Below, piece by piece: positions 27,254-35,395 of a stretch of 64,000 nt of DNA (positions within the stretch are counted from its first letter, which is position 1; each line of letters begins with the position of its first letter). The position numbers were made by a program, and so were the translations under genes. The notes under the pieces were generated by a model. It ran no database searches. It saw only the letters and a program-made list of their open reading frames with translations, and was not told the origin of the DNA. This DNA is from Aquipuribacter sp051216895 (GTDB lineage Bacteria; Actinomycetota; Actinomycetes; Actinomycetales; JBBAYJ01), in the NCBI RefSeq assembly GCF_051216895.1, contig NZ_JBPKAO010000012.1:1-64000 (forward strand). The letters run 5' to 3'.

Positions 27254-28411
27254 TTACCGGTTGGTACCGGGGCCAGCAGGCGTTAGCCGCCGGGCGGCGG
27301 CCCGGACCCGCTCGTCGGGGGCGGTCAGGGCCATCCGGACGTGACGTGCGCCACGCGGACCGTAGAAGCTGCCGGGGGCCACCAGCACCCCCAGCTCCGC
27401 CAACCGGGCGACGAGGTCCCAGCCGTCGGAGCCCGCCGGGGCGGCCGGGTCGGTGACCCACAGGTACAGCCCGGCCTCGGAGCCGTCGACCCGTAGCCCG
27501 GCCTGCTCGACGGCGGGCAGCAGGACGTCGCGGCGGGCCCGGTAGCGCGCCTTCTGCTCCGCGACGTGCGAGTCCTCGCGCAACGACGCGACGAGGACCG
27601 CCTGGACGGGCGCCGGGACGATCATGCCGGCGTGCTTGCGCACCTGGACGAGCCGCTCGACCAGCACGGGGTCCCCGGCCACGAAGGCCGCCCGGTAGCC
27701 GGCCAGGTTGGACCGCTTCGACGCGGAGCAGACCGCCAGCACCCCGCTCAGGTCCCCGCCGGTGACCCGGGGGTCCAGGACGCTGGGGACGCGCTCACCG
27801 CCGACGGACGGGTCCCAGCGCTCGTGCCAGCCCAGGTCGCAGTAGCACTCGTCGGAGGCGACCACGGCGCCACGGGACCGCGCCCACGCCACCACCTTGG
27901 CCAGGTGCTCCACACCCAGCACCTGACCGGTCGGGTTGCCGGGGCTGTTGAGCCAGACCAGCCGCACCGTGCTGTCCGGGCCCAGCGCCGTCGTCGCGTC
28001 GGCGGCCACGGGGGTGGCGCCGGCGAGGCGGGCGCCCACGTCGTACGTCGGGTACGCGATCTCCGGGTGGACGACGGTGTCCCCGGCCCCCAGGCCGAGC
28101 AGCGTCGGCAACCACGCCACCAGCTCCTTGGAGCCGATCACCGGCATCACGCCGAGGCCCGGCAGCGGACCGGTGCCCCGCACCCGCTCGAACCAGGCCG
28201 CGACGGCGTCATGCACGTCCTCGGTGCCGGCCACCGTGGGGTAGCCGGGCGCGTCCGCGGCGTCGGCCAGCACCTGCTGCAGCAGGGCGGGGGTGGCGTC
28301 GACCGGGGTGCCGACGGACAGGTCGACGACGCCGTCCGGGTGCTGCCGGGCCCGCTGCGCGTAGGGGCGCAGCGAGTCCCAGGGGAAGTCGGGCAGTCCG
28401 GTGACGGGCAC
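27254..28411 (-). CDS. dapC: Succinyldiaminopimelate transaminase
   Basis: A class I/II PLP-dependent aminotransferase of 385 residues from GTG (VPVTGLPDFPWDSL). It has WLNSPGNPTGQV, VASDECYCDLGW, and CSASKRSNLAGYRAAFVAGD with the Schiff-base lysine. Its place directly after the 7Fe ferredoxin gene is the conserved actinobacterial position of DapC (Rv1178 in mycobacteria). It makes N-succinyl-LL-DAP, the substrate of DapE. The gap to the ferredoxin gene is only 23 bp, which suggests one transcript. Confidence 0.9.
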   Translation of the reverse strand: MPVTGLPDFPWDSLRPYAQRARQHPDGVVDLSVGTPVDATPALLQQVLADAADAPGYPTVAGTEDVHDAVAAWFERVRGTGPLPGLGVMPVIGSKELVAWLPTLLGLGAGDTVVHPEIAYPTYDVGARLAGATPVAADATTALGPDSTVRLVWLNSPGNPTGQVLGVEHLAKVVAWARSRGAVVASDECYCDLGWHERWDPSVGGERVPSVLDPRVTGGDLSGVLAVCSASKRSNLAGYRAAFVAGDPVLVERLVQVRKHAGMIVPAPVQAVLVASLREDSHVAEQKARYRARRDVLLPAVEQAGLRVDGSEAGLYLWVTDPAAPAGSDGWDLVARLAELGVLVAPGSFYGPRGARHVRMALTAPDERVRAAARRLTPAGPGTNR

Positions 28412-28434
28412 GGTCGCGGGCCTGAGGCGGGGCC

Positions 28435-28767
28435 TCAGGCGTTCTCGCCCTGCGGCTGCGGGGGCAGGGCCGCGACGACCGGGTGGTCGTAGTCCAGCGC
28501 GCCGGTCTTGGCCGCACCGCCGGGGCTGCCCAGCTCGGAGAAGAACTCGACGTTGGCGTCGTAGAACGGCTTCCACTGCTCGGGGACGTCGTCCTCGTAG
28601 TAGATCGCCTCGACGGGGCAGACCGGCTCGCAGGCGCCGCAGTCCACGCACTCGTCGGGGTGGATGTAGAGCGACCGCTTGCCCTCGTAGATGCAGTCGA
28701 CGGGGCACTCCTCGATGCAGGCCTTGTCCTTGAGGTCGACGCACGGCTGGGCGATCACGTAGGTCAC
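28435..28767 (-). CDS. fdxA: Seven-iron ferredoxin [3Fe-4S][4Fe-4S]
   Basis: A protein of 110 residues from GTG (VTYVIAQPCVDLKDKAC). Cysteines C9, C17, C21 and C25 form the first set, with the spacing of a 3Fe-4S site plus one ligand for the other cluster. C40, C43, C46 and C50 (ECVDCGACEPVC) form the 4Fe-4S set. It is an electron carrier, for example for cytochromes P450 or reductases. GAGGAGA is well placed upstream. The ferredoxin-dapC pair is conserved in actinobacteria. Confidence 0.95.
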   Translation of the reverse strand: MTYVIAQPCVDLKDKACIEECPVDCIYEGKRSLYIHPDECVDCGACEPVCPVEAIYYEDDVPEQWKPFYDANVEFFSELGSPGGAAKTGALDYDHPVVAALPPQPQGENA

Positions 28768-28842
28768 GGTGGGGTCTCCTCGGGGCTGCGGGCGGGGTGG
28801 GTCCCGACCTGGTCCTGGCGGCTGCGGTCGGGTCGCTGTCCA

Positions 28843-28848
28843 TAGGAT
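28843..28848 (+). promoter_or_regulatory. Predicted -10 element (TAGGAT)
   Basis: It lies 7 nt before GTG 28856, the same geometry as other leaderless genes here. This favours GTG 28856 over the ATG at 28847, which is part of the element itself. Confidence 0.4.
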
Positions 28849-28855
28849 GCCGGAC

Positions 28856-29116
28856 GTGGAGCGCTCTGTCGTCGCCGGGCTGCCCGGCTGGGTGGGTCGG
28901 CGTGTCGTGGTGCGGCACCTGCTGCCGGACGGGCGAGCCACCGACGCGCTCGGGACCCTGCTGCGGGTGGACGACGAGCACCTGACGGTGCGGCGGGACC
29001 GGGTCCCCGCGGGCGACGAGGACGGGACGGCTGACGTCGAGGTGGCCCTGGCCGACGTGGTGCTGGCCAAGCCCGTCCCGCCGCCCCCGGCACGACGGGC
29101 CAGCCGTCGGGCCTGA
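28856..29116 (+). CDS. Small protein resembling the N-terminal domain of fdxA-linked acetyltransferases
   Basis: A protein of 86 residues (VERSVVAGLPGWVGRRVVVR...). It reads as a small beta-barrel-like domain (VVVRHLLPDGRATDALGTLLRVDDEHLTVRRD...VALADVVLAKPVPP). Similar sequence forms the first part of GNAT-family proteins found divergently from fdxA in other actinobacteria, but no acetyltransferase domain follows here. It is either a free-standing domain or a truncated remnant. Identification is from memory of the family and is tentative. Confidence 0.55.
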   Translation: MERSVVAGLPGWVGRRVVVRHLLPDGRATDALGTLLRVDDEHLTVRRDRVPAGDEDGTADVEVALADVVLAKPVPPPPARRASRRA

Positions 29117-29146
29117 GCGGCCCTGCGTCGGGCCGCGGGCCGGGGC

Positions 29147-30886
29147 TCAGGCGTCGGGGTCGGTCCCGCAGATGATCCGGTCGCCCTCGGAGTAGCGCCA
29201 GGTGTTGGTCTCGCGCTTGACCTCCTCGCCGCTGTCCAGGTCGCGCCAGATCCGCGTCGTGTCGACGGTGAACCCGGTGTTGGCGGCCTGGCCGGTGCAC
29301 TCGTCGGAGTCGTCGTAGCGGACCCCGCCCTCGCGGACGTCGCGGCGCGAGGACGTCACCGACTCCACGTCCCAGGTCTTCGTGCCCCAGAACGTCACGG
29401 TGATCTCGCCGCCGCCGATGCCGGCCTGCACGAGGATGCCGGTGTCGGTGTCGTTGCGGAAGCGCATGTCCACCGGCGGGCTGTAGTTCAGGGTGGCCTC
29501 GCGGCCCACCGGGTAGCGGTCGATGTAGTAGCTGTGCGGCTTGAAGTCGAGCACCTCGAGCCCGGCGAAGAACGCCGCGTTGTACGTCGTGGTCGAGACC
29601 TGCGACACCCCGCCGCCGACACCCTCGGTGAAGACGCCGTCGCTGATGACCCCGGCGGCCTGGTAGCCCTTCGCGGTGGTGCGCTCGCCCAGCACCTCGT
29701 TGAGGTCGAAGACGTCGTCGGGCGCCAGGAGCGTGCCGTCGATCGTCTCCGACGCGACCCGCAGGTTGTTGGTCCGGGGCGCGTTGTCGGCCGGGTACTC
29801 GGTCGTGAAGGTCGACACCACCTCGACGATGCCCAGCGCCTCCGCGTCGGCGGTGCTGAACTCCGGCTCGACCGTCGCGCCCTCGACCAGGGCCCGGCGG
29901 TCCCCGTCCGGCGCGAGCGCCACCACGGCGGCCGCACCGAGCGCGTCCTCCGGCAGGCTCCGCCCGACGGTGCCGGGGACGACCGTCGGGGCACCGTCGG
30001 CCAGCACCACCTGGGCGTCGACGGCCTCGGTCTCCAGCTCCGGGTCGGCGGCGAGCGTGACGGCCCGCAGGGCGCTGACGTCGACCGCGAGGCCCAGCCC
30101 GCCGGCGTCCACCGGGTCCATCACCAGCGTGGGCCCGTACTGCGCCGGCGTCAGGGCGACCTCGCGGTCGCCGACCACGACCACCAGGTCCCCGGCCACG
30201 GCGGCCTCGGCGGTGAGCAGGGCCGCGTCGACGTCGTCCTGCCCGATCTGCACGGCCACGGTGTCGGCGGGCAGCGGGATCGGTCCGTCGGTGGCCAGCC
30301 ACATGGACCGCACGGCGGCCGACGCGCCGGCCACGTCGACGGCCCGGCCCTCGACCGGGTCCACCCGCGTGGGCACGCCCTCGGGGAACGTCACGTCGCC
30401 GTCCGCGGCGGGCACGTCGAGCCGCGCGGCCACCTCGGCCAGCTCGGCGTCCAGCCGGGTGGCCTCGACGTCGGTGAGCAGGTCGAGCCGCCCCGCCCCG
30501 ACCACGTGGCGCCACATCCGCTGCGGGGCGAGCGAGAAGCCGGTGACGGAGCCGACGGTGGACTCCAGGTCGACCGCGAGCCCGGCCTCGGCCGGGTCGA
30601 TCTCGTCGACGTCGGCGCCCACGGACACCTGGACGGGCCGGGTGGCGCGGTCGCCGACCTCGGACTCCAGCAGCGCGACGGCCTCCTCGGCCGACCGGCC
30701 ACCGATGGCCACCCCGGCCGCCGTCGTGTTGAACGGCACCCGGTCGGCCAGGGCGTAGGCCGCACCGACGTAGATGCCCCCCAGGGCGACGACCACGGCG
30801 AGGACGGCCAGGACGGGACCGACCCAGCCGCGGCGGCCCCCGGCCGTACCGGTGACGTCGGACGGGGTGGTGGTCCGGGTGCTCAT
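29147..30886 (-). CDS. VanW-family protein with YoaR-like peptidoglycan-binding domains
   Basis: A protein of 579 residues. The N-terminal transmembrane anchor (VGPVLAVLAVVVALGGIYVGAAYAL) is followed by two putative peptidoglycan-binding (PG_binding_4/YoaR-like) domains up to about 365. The VanW domain is at about 370-545 (TEYPADNAPRTNNLRVASE, GVGGGVSQVSTTTYNAAFFAG, PVGREATLNY). It is an envelope protein; VanW accompanies vancomycin-resistance clusters elsewhere but its activity is unknown. ATG 30886 has GGAG upstream and is preferred to GTG 30904. The 170-bp gap behind it carries TATCCT (minus strand, near 30938) as a possible -10. Confidence 0.85.
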   Translation of the reverse strand: MSTRTTTPSDVTGTAGGRRGWVGPVLAVLAVVVALGGIYVGAAYALADRVPFNTTAAGVAIGGRSAEEAVALLESEVGDRATRPVQVSVGADVDEIDPAEAGLAVDLESTVGSVTGFSLAPQRMWRHVVGAGRLDLLTDVEATRLDAELAEVAARLDVPAADGDVTFPEGVPTRVDPVEGRAVDVAGASAAVRSMWLATDGPIPLPADTVAVQIGQDDVDAALLTAEAAVAGDLVVVVGDREVALTPAQYGPTLVMDPVDAGGLGLAVDVSALRAVTLAADPELETEAVDAQVVLADGAPTVVPGTVGRSLPEDALGAAAVVALAPDGDRRALVEGATVEPEFSTADAEALGIVEVVSTFTTEYPADNAPRTNNLRVASETIDGTLLAPDDVFDLNEVLGERTTAKGYQAAGVISDGVFTEGVGGGVSQVSTTTYNAAFFAGLEVLDFKPHSYYIDRYPVGREATLNYSPPVDMRFRNDTDTGILVQAGIGGGEITVTFWGTKTWDVESVTSSRRDVREGGVRYDDSDECTGQAANTGFTVDTTRIWRDLDSGEEVKRETNTWRYSEGDRIICGTDPDA

Positions 30887-31027
30887 CGACGCTCCGCTGG
30901 TCACGCTGCTGGGGCGGGCACTCCCCGCCGCGGCCCAGGATAGGTCGCCCGCACCGCGATCAGGCGCCTCTGCCCCCGCCGGGGTCGACGTCGGGGGGCA
31001 ACGATCTGGTCACGGCCGGGGCTGCCA

Positions 31028-31071
31028 CCCCTCACCGGGACCGGTGCCGCCGCCCCTCACCGGGACCGGTG
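31028..31071. repeat. Direct duplication of the flavin-reductase gene end
   Basis: cccctcaccgggaccggtg occurs at 31028-31046 and again at 31053-31071, with a 25-bp period. The second copy contains the last codons and stop of the flavin reductase gene; the first copies that end just downstream of it. Confidence 0.8.
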
Positions 31072-31587
31072 GTGCGGCCCCTCGGACAGGCCTCGGTAGG
31101 CGCTCGCGAACCACAGCAACGGGTCGGCCGGGTGCTCGGGGACCGTGAGGCCCCTCACGGTCCCGATGACCACGCTGTGGTCCCCCGCCGGGTGCACGTC
31201 GGTGACCTCGCACTCCAGCTGCGCCAGGGCGCCCTGCACCAGCGGCAGGCCCAGGACGGCCCCGGTCCGCGTCGGCACCTGGTCCAGCTGACCGATCAGG
31301 GGGCGACCGCGCGAGGCCAGCCAGTCGCTGATCCTCGCCTGGTCGTGGGCCAGGACCGACACCCCGAACCGACCGTCGTCCACCACGGCGTCGTGGACCC
31401 GGGCGTCCTGCTCGATGCAGACCAGGAGCATGGGCGGCTCCAGGCTCACCGACGCCACGGCGTTGGCCGTCATGGCGTGGGGATGACGGCCGCGGGCGGT
31501 GACGATGGTGACCCCGGTGGCGAACCGGCTCATCGCGGTCCGGTAGCGGTCGCGCTCGACCGGGGGCGGGCCCGGGTCGGGGTTCAC
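31057..31587 (-). CDS. Flavin reductase-like, FMN-binding split-barrel protein
   Basis: A protein of 176 residues. The segments YRTAMSRFATGVTIVTA, AMTANAVASVSLEPPMLLVC and RFGVSVLAHDQARISDWLA match the flavin reductase (FMN-binding) family. It ends with AYRGL. Such proteins supply reduced flavin to a monooxygenase; none is adjacent. GTG 31587 overlaps the stop of the upstream membrane-protein gene (GTGA). Confidence 0.87.
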   Translation of the reverse strand: MNPDPGPPPVERDRYRTAMSRFATGVTIVTARGRHPHAMTANAVASVSLEPPMLLVCIEQDARVHDAVVDDGRFGVSVLAHDQARISDWLASRGRPLIGQLDQVPTRTGAVLGLPLVQGALAQLECEVTDVHPAGDHSVVIGTVRGLTVPEHPADPLLWFASAYRGLSEGPHHRSR

Positions 31588-32036
31588 GGGACGGCCAGCG
31601 CGCCGGCGCGGGCGGGGGCGAGCCGGCTGCGGGTGCCCAGTGCCACGGTCATCGGGGCCGCGAACGACGGCACCAGCACGGACAGCAGGATCCACGCCGT
31701 CGACGCGGGCAGCCCGGTCAGCACGAGGTCGCCCGCGGGGCGGGGCAGCAGGAGCAGCCCCAGCAGCAGTCCCCGCCCGAGGCCCACCGCGAGCAGCGAG
31801 GCGCCCGGGCCGGGCCGGTGCCGCCCCACGGTCGCCGCGGCGACCGCGACGTCCGTGGCCAGGACGAGCGCCACGGCCAGCACGACGCCGTACGGGACCA
31901 GGAGCCCCAGCACGGGCTCGCGGGTCAGGTGGACGGCGCTGCCCAGCACGCCGGTCAGCACCCCGACCAGGCCGAGGGCCAGCAACCGTGCCACCAGGGG
32001 TCCGCGGCGGGGCGGAGGACGCAGACCGGCAGGCAC
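31584..32036 (-). CDS. Small membrane protein, DUF6113-like
   Basis: A protein of 150 residues with four hydrophobic segments (LLALGLVGVLTGVLGSAVHL, LLVPYGVVLAVALVLATDVAVAAATV, LLAVGLGRGLLLGLLLLP, TAWILLSVLVPSFAAPMTVAL). It resembles the small four-helix DUF6113 proteins found near mshB in actinobacteria. The function is unknown. It is coupled to the flavin reductase gene and follows the FtsH-like gene in the same direction after 85 bp, which include a weak 6-bp hairpin at 32067-32082. Confidence 0.7.
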   Translation of the reverse strand: MPAGLRPPPRRGPLVARLLALGLVGVLTGVLGSAVHLTREPVLGLLVPYGVVLAVALVLATDVAVAAATVGRHRPGPGASLLAVGLGRGLLLGLLLLPRPAGDLVLTGLPASTAWILLSVLVPSFAAPMTVALGTRSRLAPARAGALAVP

Positions 32037-32121
32037 CAGACCAGCCTACGCAACGCCCCGGACGCCCCCCGTCACCACGGGGACGACCGCCCGTCGCCGC
32101 GGGGGTGGCGGGCGGCCCGGT

Positions 32122-34119
32122 TCAGCCCTGCGTCGGGGCGACGGTGCTCCTCTCACGCAGGTCGACCACGACCGGTCCGGGACCGCCGGTGGGGACCGGC
32201 CCCGCGGGGACCACCTCTGCCGCGACGACACCCACCGGGGTGGGGGCCCCGGCCGCGTCGGCGGCCTGCTGCAGGACGTCGGTGATCTCGTGGCCGATCA
32301 GCTCGTGACGGGCCAGCAGCGCGTCGCGGAGCGCCTCGACCAGGTGCCGGTTCTGCGCCAGCAGCCCCCGGACGACCGCCTTCTGCTCATTGAGCAGCGC
32401 GTCCATCTGCTCGCGACCCTGCCGGTCCCCCAGCACCCGGGACACCAGGCCGCCGCCGAACGGCCCGCCGCCGGCCGCGACCATCGACACCAGGCTGTCG
32501 CACATGCCGGCCGCCCCGACCATCTGGGCGGCGACGTTCGTCGCGTAGGCCAGGTCTCCGCCCGGACCGGTCGACACGTCCCCGACGAACAGCTCCTCGG
32601 CGACCTGCCCGCCGAACGCGATCTGGACCAGGCCCTCCAGCTCGTGCTTGGACCGGGTGTACACGTCCTCGCGGTCGCCGTGGGCGAGCAGGCCCAGCGC
32701 CGAGGCCCGCTTGACGATGGTGAGGATCTCCAGGCGGCGATGCGGGGCGACCAGCCAGGCCACCGTCGCGTGGCCGGCCTCGTGGGTGGCGATCAACCGC
32801 TTCTCGTGCTCGGTGTATCCCACGGGCTGCCCGAGCCCGACCTCGACCAGCATCCGGGCCTGCTCGACGTCGGCCCACGCCATCGCGCCCTCGCCGCGGG
32901 TCATGGCCCCGATCAGGCCCTCGTCGAGGAGGTTCTCGATCATGACCGGGGTGTAGCCCTGCGTGACCCCGGCGAGCGCGTCGCGTCGCTCGGGGTCGTC
33001 CAGCTCCACGTCGTGCTTCTTGCGGCCGAGGTAGAAGTCGATGATCTCGCGGCGACCGGCCTTGTCCGGCGGGTCGAAGCTGAGCCGACGGTCGAAGCGG
33101 CCCGGGCGCAGCAGCGCCGGGTCCAGGTTGTCGGCCCGGTTGGTGGCGGCGATGAGCAGGATGTCGGCCGAGGCGGGCTTCGGCCGGCGCAGCCGCCGCG
33201 ACTCCGGGAGCAGCAGGTTGACGGCGTCCACCAGGGCGACCTGCAGCCGCTGCGCCGGGGACGGGGTGTCGAAGGACTGCATCTGCACCAGCAGCTCGTT
33301 GACCACGCCACCGACGCCCTCGCTGGTCATCGAGCCCAGGCGGACCGGGCCGGGGTCCACGGTGGGGGCGGCCGCGACGTACGCCGCGGGCAGCCCCTCC
33401 AGCCCGCCGCAGCCGAGCTGGGTCGTCCCGGCCGGGGACAGGCCCGTCGGGGCCTGCGTGGCCGACATGCCGCCGCGCGTCATGGCGATGGCGTCGATCT
33501 CCTCGATGAAGCCGATCGCCCCGCCCTCGGTGCGGGCGGCCTTGCGCAACGCCGCGAAGTAGGAGCGGATCTTGCCGGCGGTGGCCCCGTAGTACATGGA
33601 CTGGAACGACGTGGCCGACACGAACAGGAACGGCACCCCGGCCTCCCGGGCCATCGCCTTGGCCGTGTACGTCTTCCCGGTCCCGGGCGGGCCCTCGAAG
33701 AGCACGCCGCGGCGGGGCGTCCCGCCCAGCTCCTCGCGGAAGGACCGACCCGCCAGGAACAGGTCGAGGGTGCGGTCGACCTCGTCGCGCACCGGCCCCA
33801 GGCCCTTGACGTCGTCGAGCCGCACGTCGATCTCGTCCGGGCGGTACGTGACGTGCGGGCTGCGGCGGGCCACGACCTGCATGCCCACCATCACGAAGAT
33901 GAGGACGAGGAAGAAGAACCCGACGATGAGGAGGAACGGGTCGACGGCGGGCAGCTGCGGGAAGAACGGTGCGCCGATGATGATCCGGAACCACATCCAG
34001 GCCAGCAGGGGCAGCAGGAGCAGGGCCACCTTGCCGAGCCGCCGCTGCCGCAGCCTCTCCCGGGCGATGCCGACGTCGGCGCTGGAACGCCGCCGGGTCG
34101 TGGGGGCTGGTGCGCTCAC
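32122..34119 (-). CDS. FtsH-like membrane AAA+ metalloprotease (atypical)
   Basis: A protein of 665 residues from GTG with an excellent AGGAGGAGGT site. Two N-terminal helices (VALLLLPLLAWMWFRIII and PFLLIVGFFFLVLIFVMVGM) precede the AAA domain. Walker A GPPGTGKT is at 143-150, Walker B reads GFIEEID (202-209) where canonical FtsH has F(I/L)DEID, and the Arg-finger region is RPGRFDRR. The M41 zinc motif HEAGH is at about 446-450, with the third-ligand Asp in GGDLAYAT. Two insertions of about 50 and 35 residues flank the second region of homology. It probably unfolds and degrades membrane proteins, but is not the housekeeping FtsH. It lies 179 bp downstream of mshB. Confidence 0.83.
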   Translation of the reverse strand: MSAPAPTTRRRSSADVGIARERLRQRRLGKVALLLLPLLAWMWFRIIIGAPFFPQLPAVDPFLLIVGFFFLVLIFVMVGMQVVARRSPHVTYRPDEIDVRLDDVKGLGPVRDEVDRTLDLFLAGRSFREELGGTPRRGVLFEGPPGTGKTYTAKAMAREAGVPFLFVSATSFQSMYYGATAGKIRSYFAALRKAARTEGGAIGFIEEIDAIAMTRGGMSATQAPTGLSPAGTTQLGCGGLEGLPAAYVAAAPTVDPGPVRLGSMTSEGVGGVVNELLVQMQSFDTPSPAQRLQVALVDAVNLLLPESRRLRRPKPASADILLIAATNRADNLDPALLRPGRFDRRLSFDPPDKAGRREIIDFYLGRKKHDVELDDPERRDALAGVTQGYTPVMIENLLDEGLIGAMTRGEGAMAWADVEQARMLVEVGLGQPVGYTEHEKRLIATHEAGHATVAWLVAPHRRLEILTIVKRASALGLLAHGDREDVYTRSKHELEGLVQIAFGGQVAEELFVGDVSTGPGGDLAYATNVAAQMVGAAGMCDSLVSMVAAGGGPFGGGLVSRVLGDRQGREQMDALLNEQKAVVRGLLAQNRHLVEALRDALLARHELIGHEITDVLQQAADAAGAPTPVGVVAAEVVPAGPVPTGGPGPVVVDLRERSTVAPTQG

Positions 34120-34298
34120 GGGACCTCCTCCTGACGCGGCCGGGGGGACCCGACCGCTCGGGGACAGGTTTCCCCCGGGGCACGCCCGACGACACCCTGC
34201 CCGGTCCGTGACCTGCGGTGATGCCGCGGGGTTCACCCGGCTGGGGCAGCGGCCCGGGAGTGCTGGTCACGGGCCGTGACCGGGTGCGCACACCACGG

Positions 34299-35285
34299 TC
34301 ACGGCCTGGGCGTGGTCCCCGGCGGCAGCAGCAGGGCCCGGACGGGGTCGTCGACCGGGCCGTCGGGCAGGTCGTCGACCGGGCCGTCGGGCAGGTCGGC
34401 GTCGCCGGGCACGGCGCGCAGCAGCCGCCCGGGCTCGACCCCCGACAGCGGCTGGGGCACCTCGTTGGACAGCACGAACGCCGGCTCCTGCGCGGGGTCC
34501 GGTGGCAGGACCCGCACCTGCGTCGGCAGCGCCCGCAGCGCCTCGGCCTTGACCTCGAGCCACCGCGAGGCGTCGACGGTCGCGTCGATCGAGGTCGGTG
34601 CCACGAACATCTGCGGCAGCGGGCCGTCGGGGTCCCACGCGGCCGGGTCGACGCGGCGGCGCAGCCAGCGGCGCAGCGCCGTGACGTCGCCGGCCGCGCC
34701 GTAGGCCCACGGGACCCGCCACGACGCGTCCGCGAGCGCGAGCGCCCGCAGCGCGACCCGGTGGGCCATCACGTGGTCCGGGTGCCCGTACCCGCCGTGC
34801 GCGCCGTAGGTGAGCAGCACGTGCGGCCGACGACGCACCACCAGCCCCGCCAGCCGGGACGCCGCCTCGTCCAGGTCCGCCACGGCGAAGCCCTCGGGAC
34901 GCACGTCCGGCGGCACCCCGGCGCGGCCGCCCGGCAGCACGACCATCCCGCTGTCGCGGTAGCGGTCCCCCGGCCGGGCCGGCGAGCCGGGCGCGGACGG
35001 CAGCCCGTCCAACCAGTGGTGGGCGACCGCGGCCCCGTCGGGCGAGGCCGTCCCCAGCACCCGCAGCGCGGCGGCGAGCTCGGCCTCGCGCGCGTCCGCC
35101 AGGGTGTCGTCGCCGTGGCTGACGCGGTGCGCGTGCTCGGCCCCGATCACCTCGCCCTCCTCGCCCCGGGTGCACGTGACGAGGTCGACCTCGTGACCGG
35201 CCGCGAGCGCCGCGGCCACGGTCGCCCCGTGGTTGAGCGTCTCGTCGTCGGGGTGGGCGTGGACCAGCAGCAGCCGGAGCGTCAC
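34299..35285 (-). CDS. mshB: N-acetyl-1-D-myo-inositol-2-amino-2-deoxy-alpha-D-glucopyranoside deacetylase
   Basis: A LmbE-like zinc deacetylase of 328 residues. The metal-binding AHPDDE lies in LLLVHAHPDDETLNHGAT and the third ligand region in YGAHGGYGHPDHVMAH. It makes the GlcN-Ins precursor of mycothiol. The start GTG 35285 has GGGGAGGGG just upstream. The C-terminus has a duplicated DLPDGPVD octapeptide. Its presence is strong evidence for a mycothiol-producing actinobacterium. Confidence 0.92.
   Translation of the reverse strand: MTLRLLLVHAHPDDETLNHGATVAAALAAGHEVDLVTCTRGEEGEVIGAEHAHRVSHGDDTLADAREAELAAALRVLGTASPDGAAVAHHWLDGLPSAPGSPARPGDRYRDSGMVVLPGGRAGVPPDVRPEGFAVADLDEAASRLAGLVVRRRPHVLLTYGAHGGYGHPDHVMAHRVALRALALADASWRVPWAYGAAGDVTALRRWLRRRVDPAAWDPDGPLPQMFVAPTSIDATVDASRWLEVKAEALRALPTQVRVLPPDPAQEPAFVLSNEVPQPLSGVEPGRLLRAVPGDADLPDGPVDDLPDGPVDDPVRALLLPPGTTPRP
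34347..34394 (-). repeat. Two tandem 24-bp units at the 3' end of mshB
   Basis: The two units are identical and a partial third follows. They encode the repeated DLPDGPVD near the C-terminus, outside the catalytic domain. Confidence 0.85.
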
Positions 35286-35395
35286 GTGCCCCTCCCCCGC
35301 CGCCGCACCCGAACCGCCGAGACCGCGACGGTGCGCGGTCCCGGGGCGGGACGAGCGGGCATCACCGCGGTCTCGGCGGGGGCTGGGGCCGTGGG

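Noticed and set aside
30954..31056. Small gene between the VanW-domain and flavin reductase genes
   Set aside because: Any open frame is short, Pro/Gly-rich and lies over the duplicated 25-bp unit; nothing supports coding.
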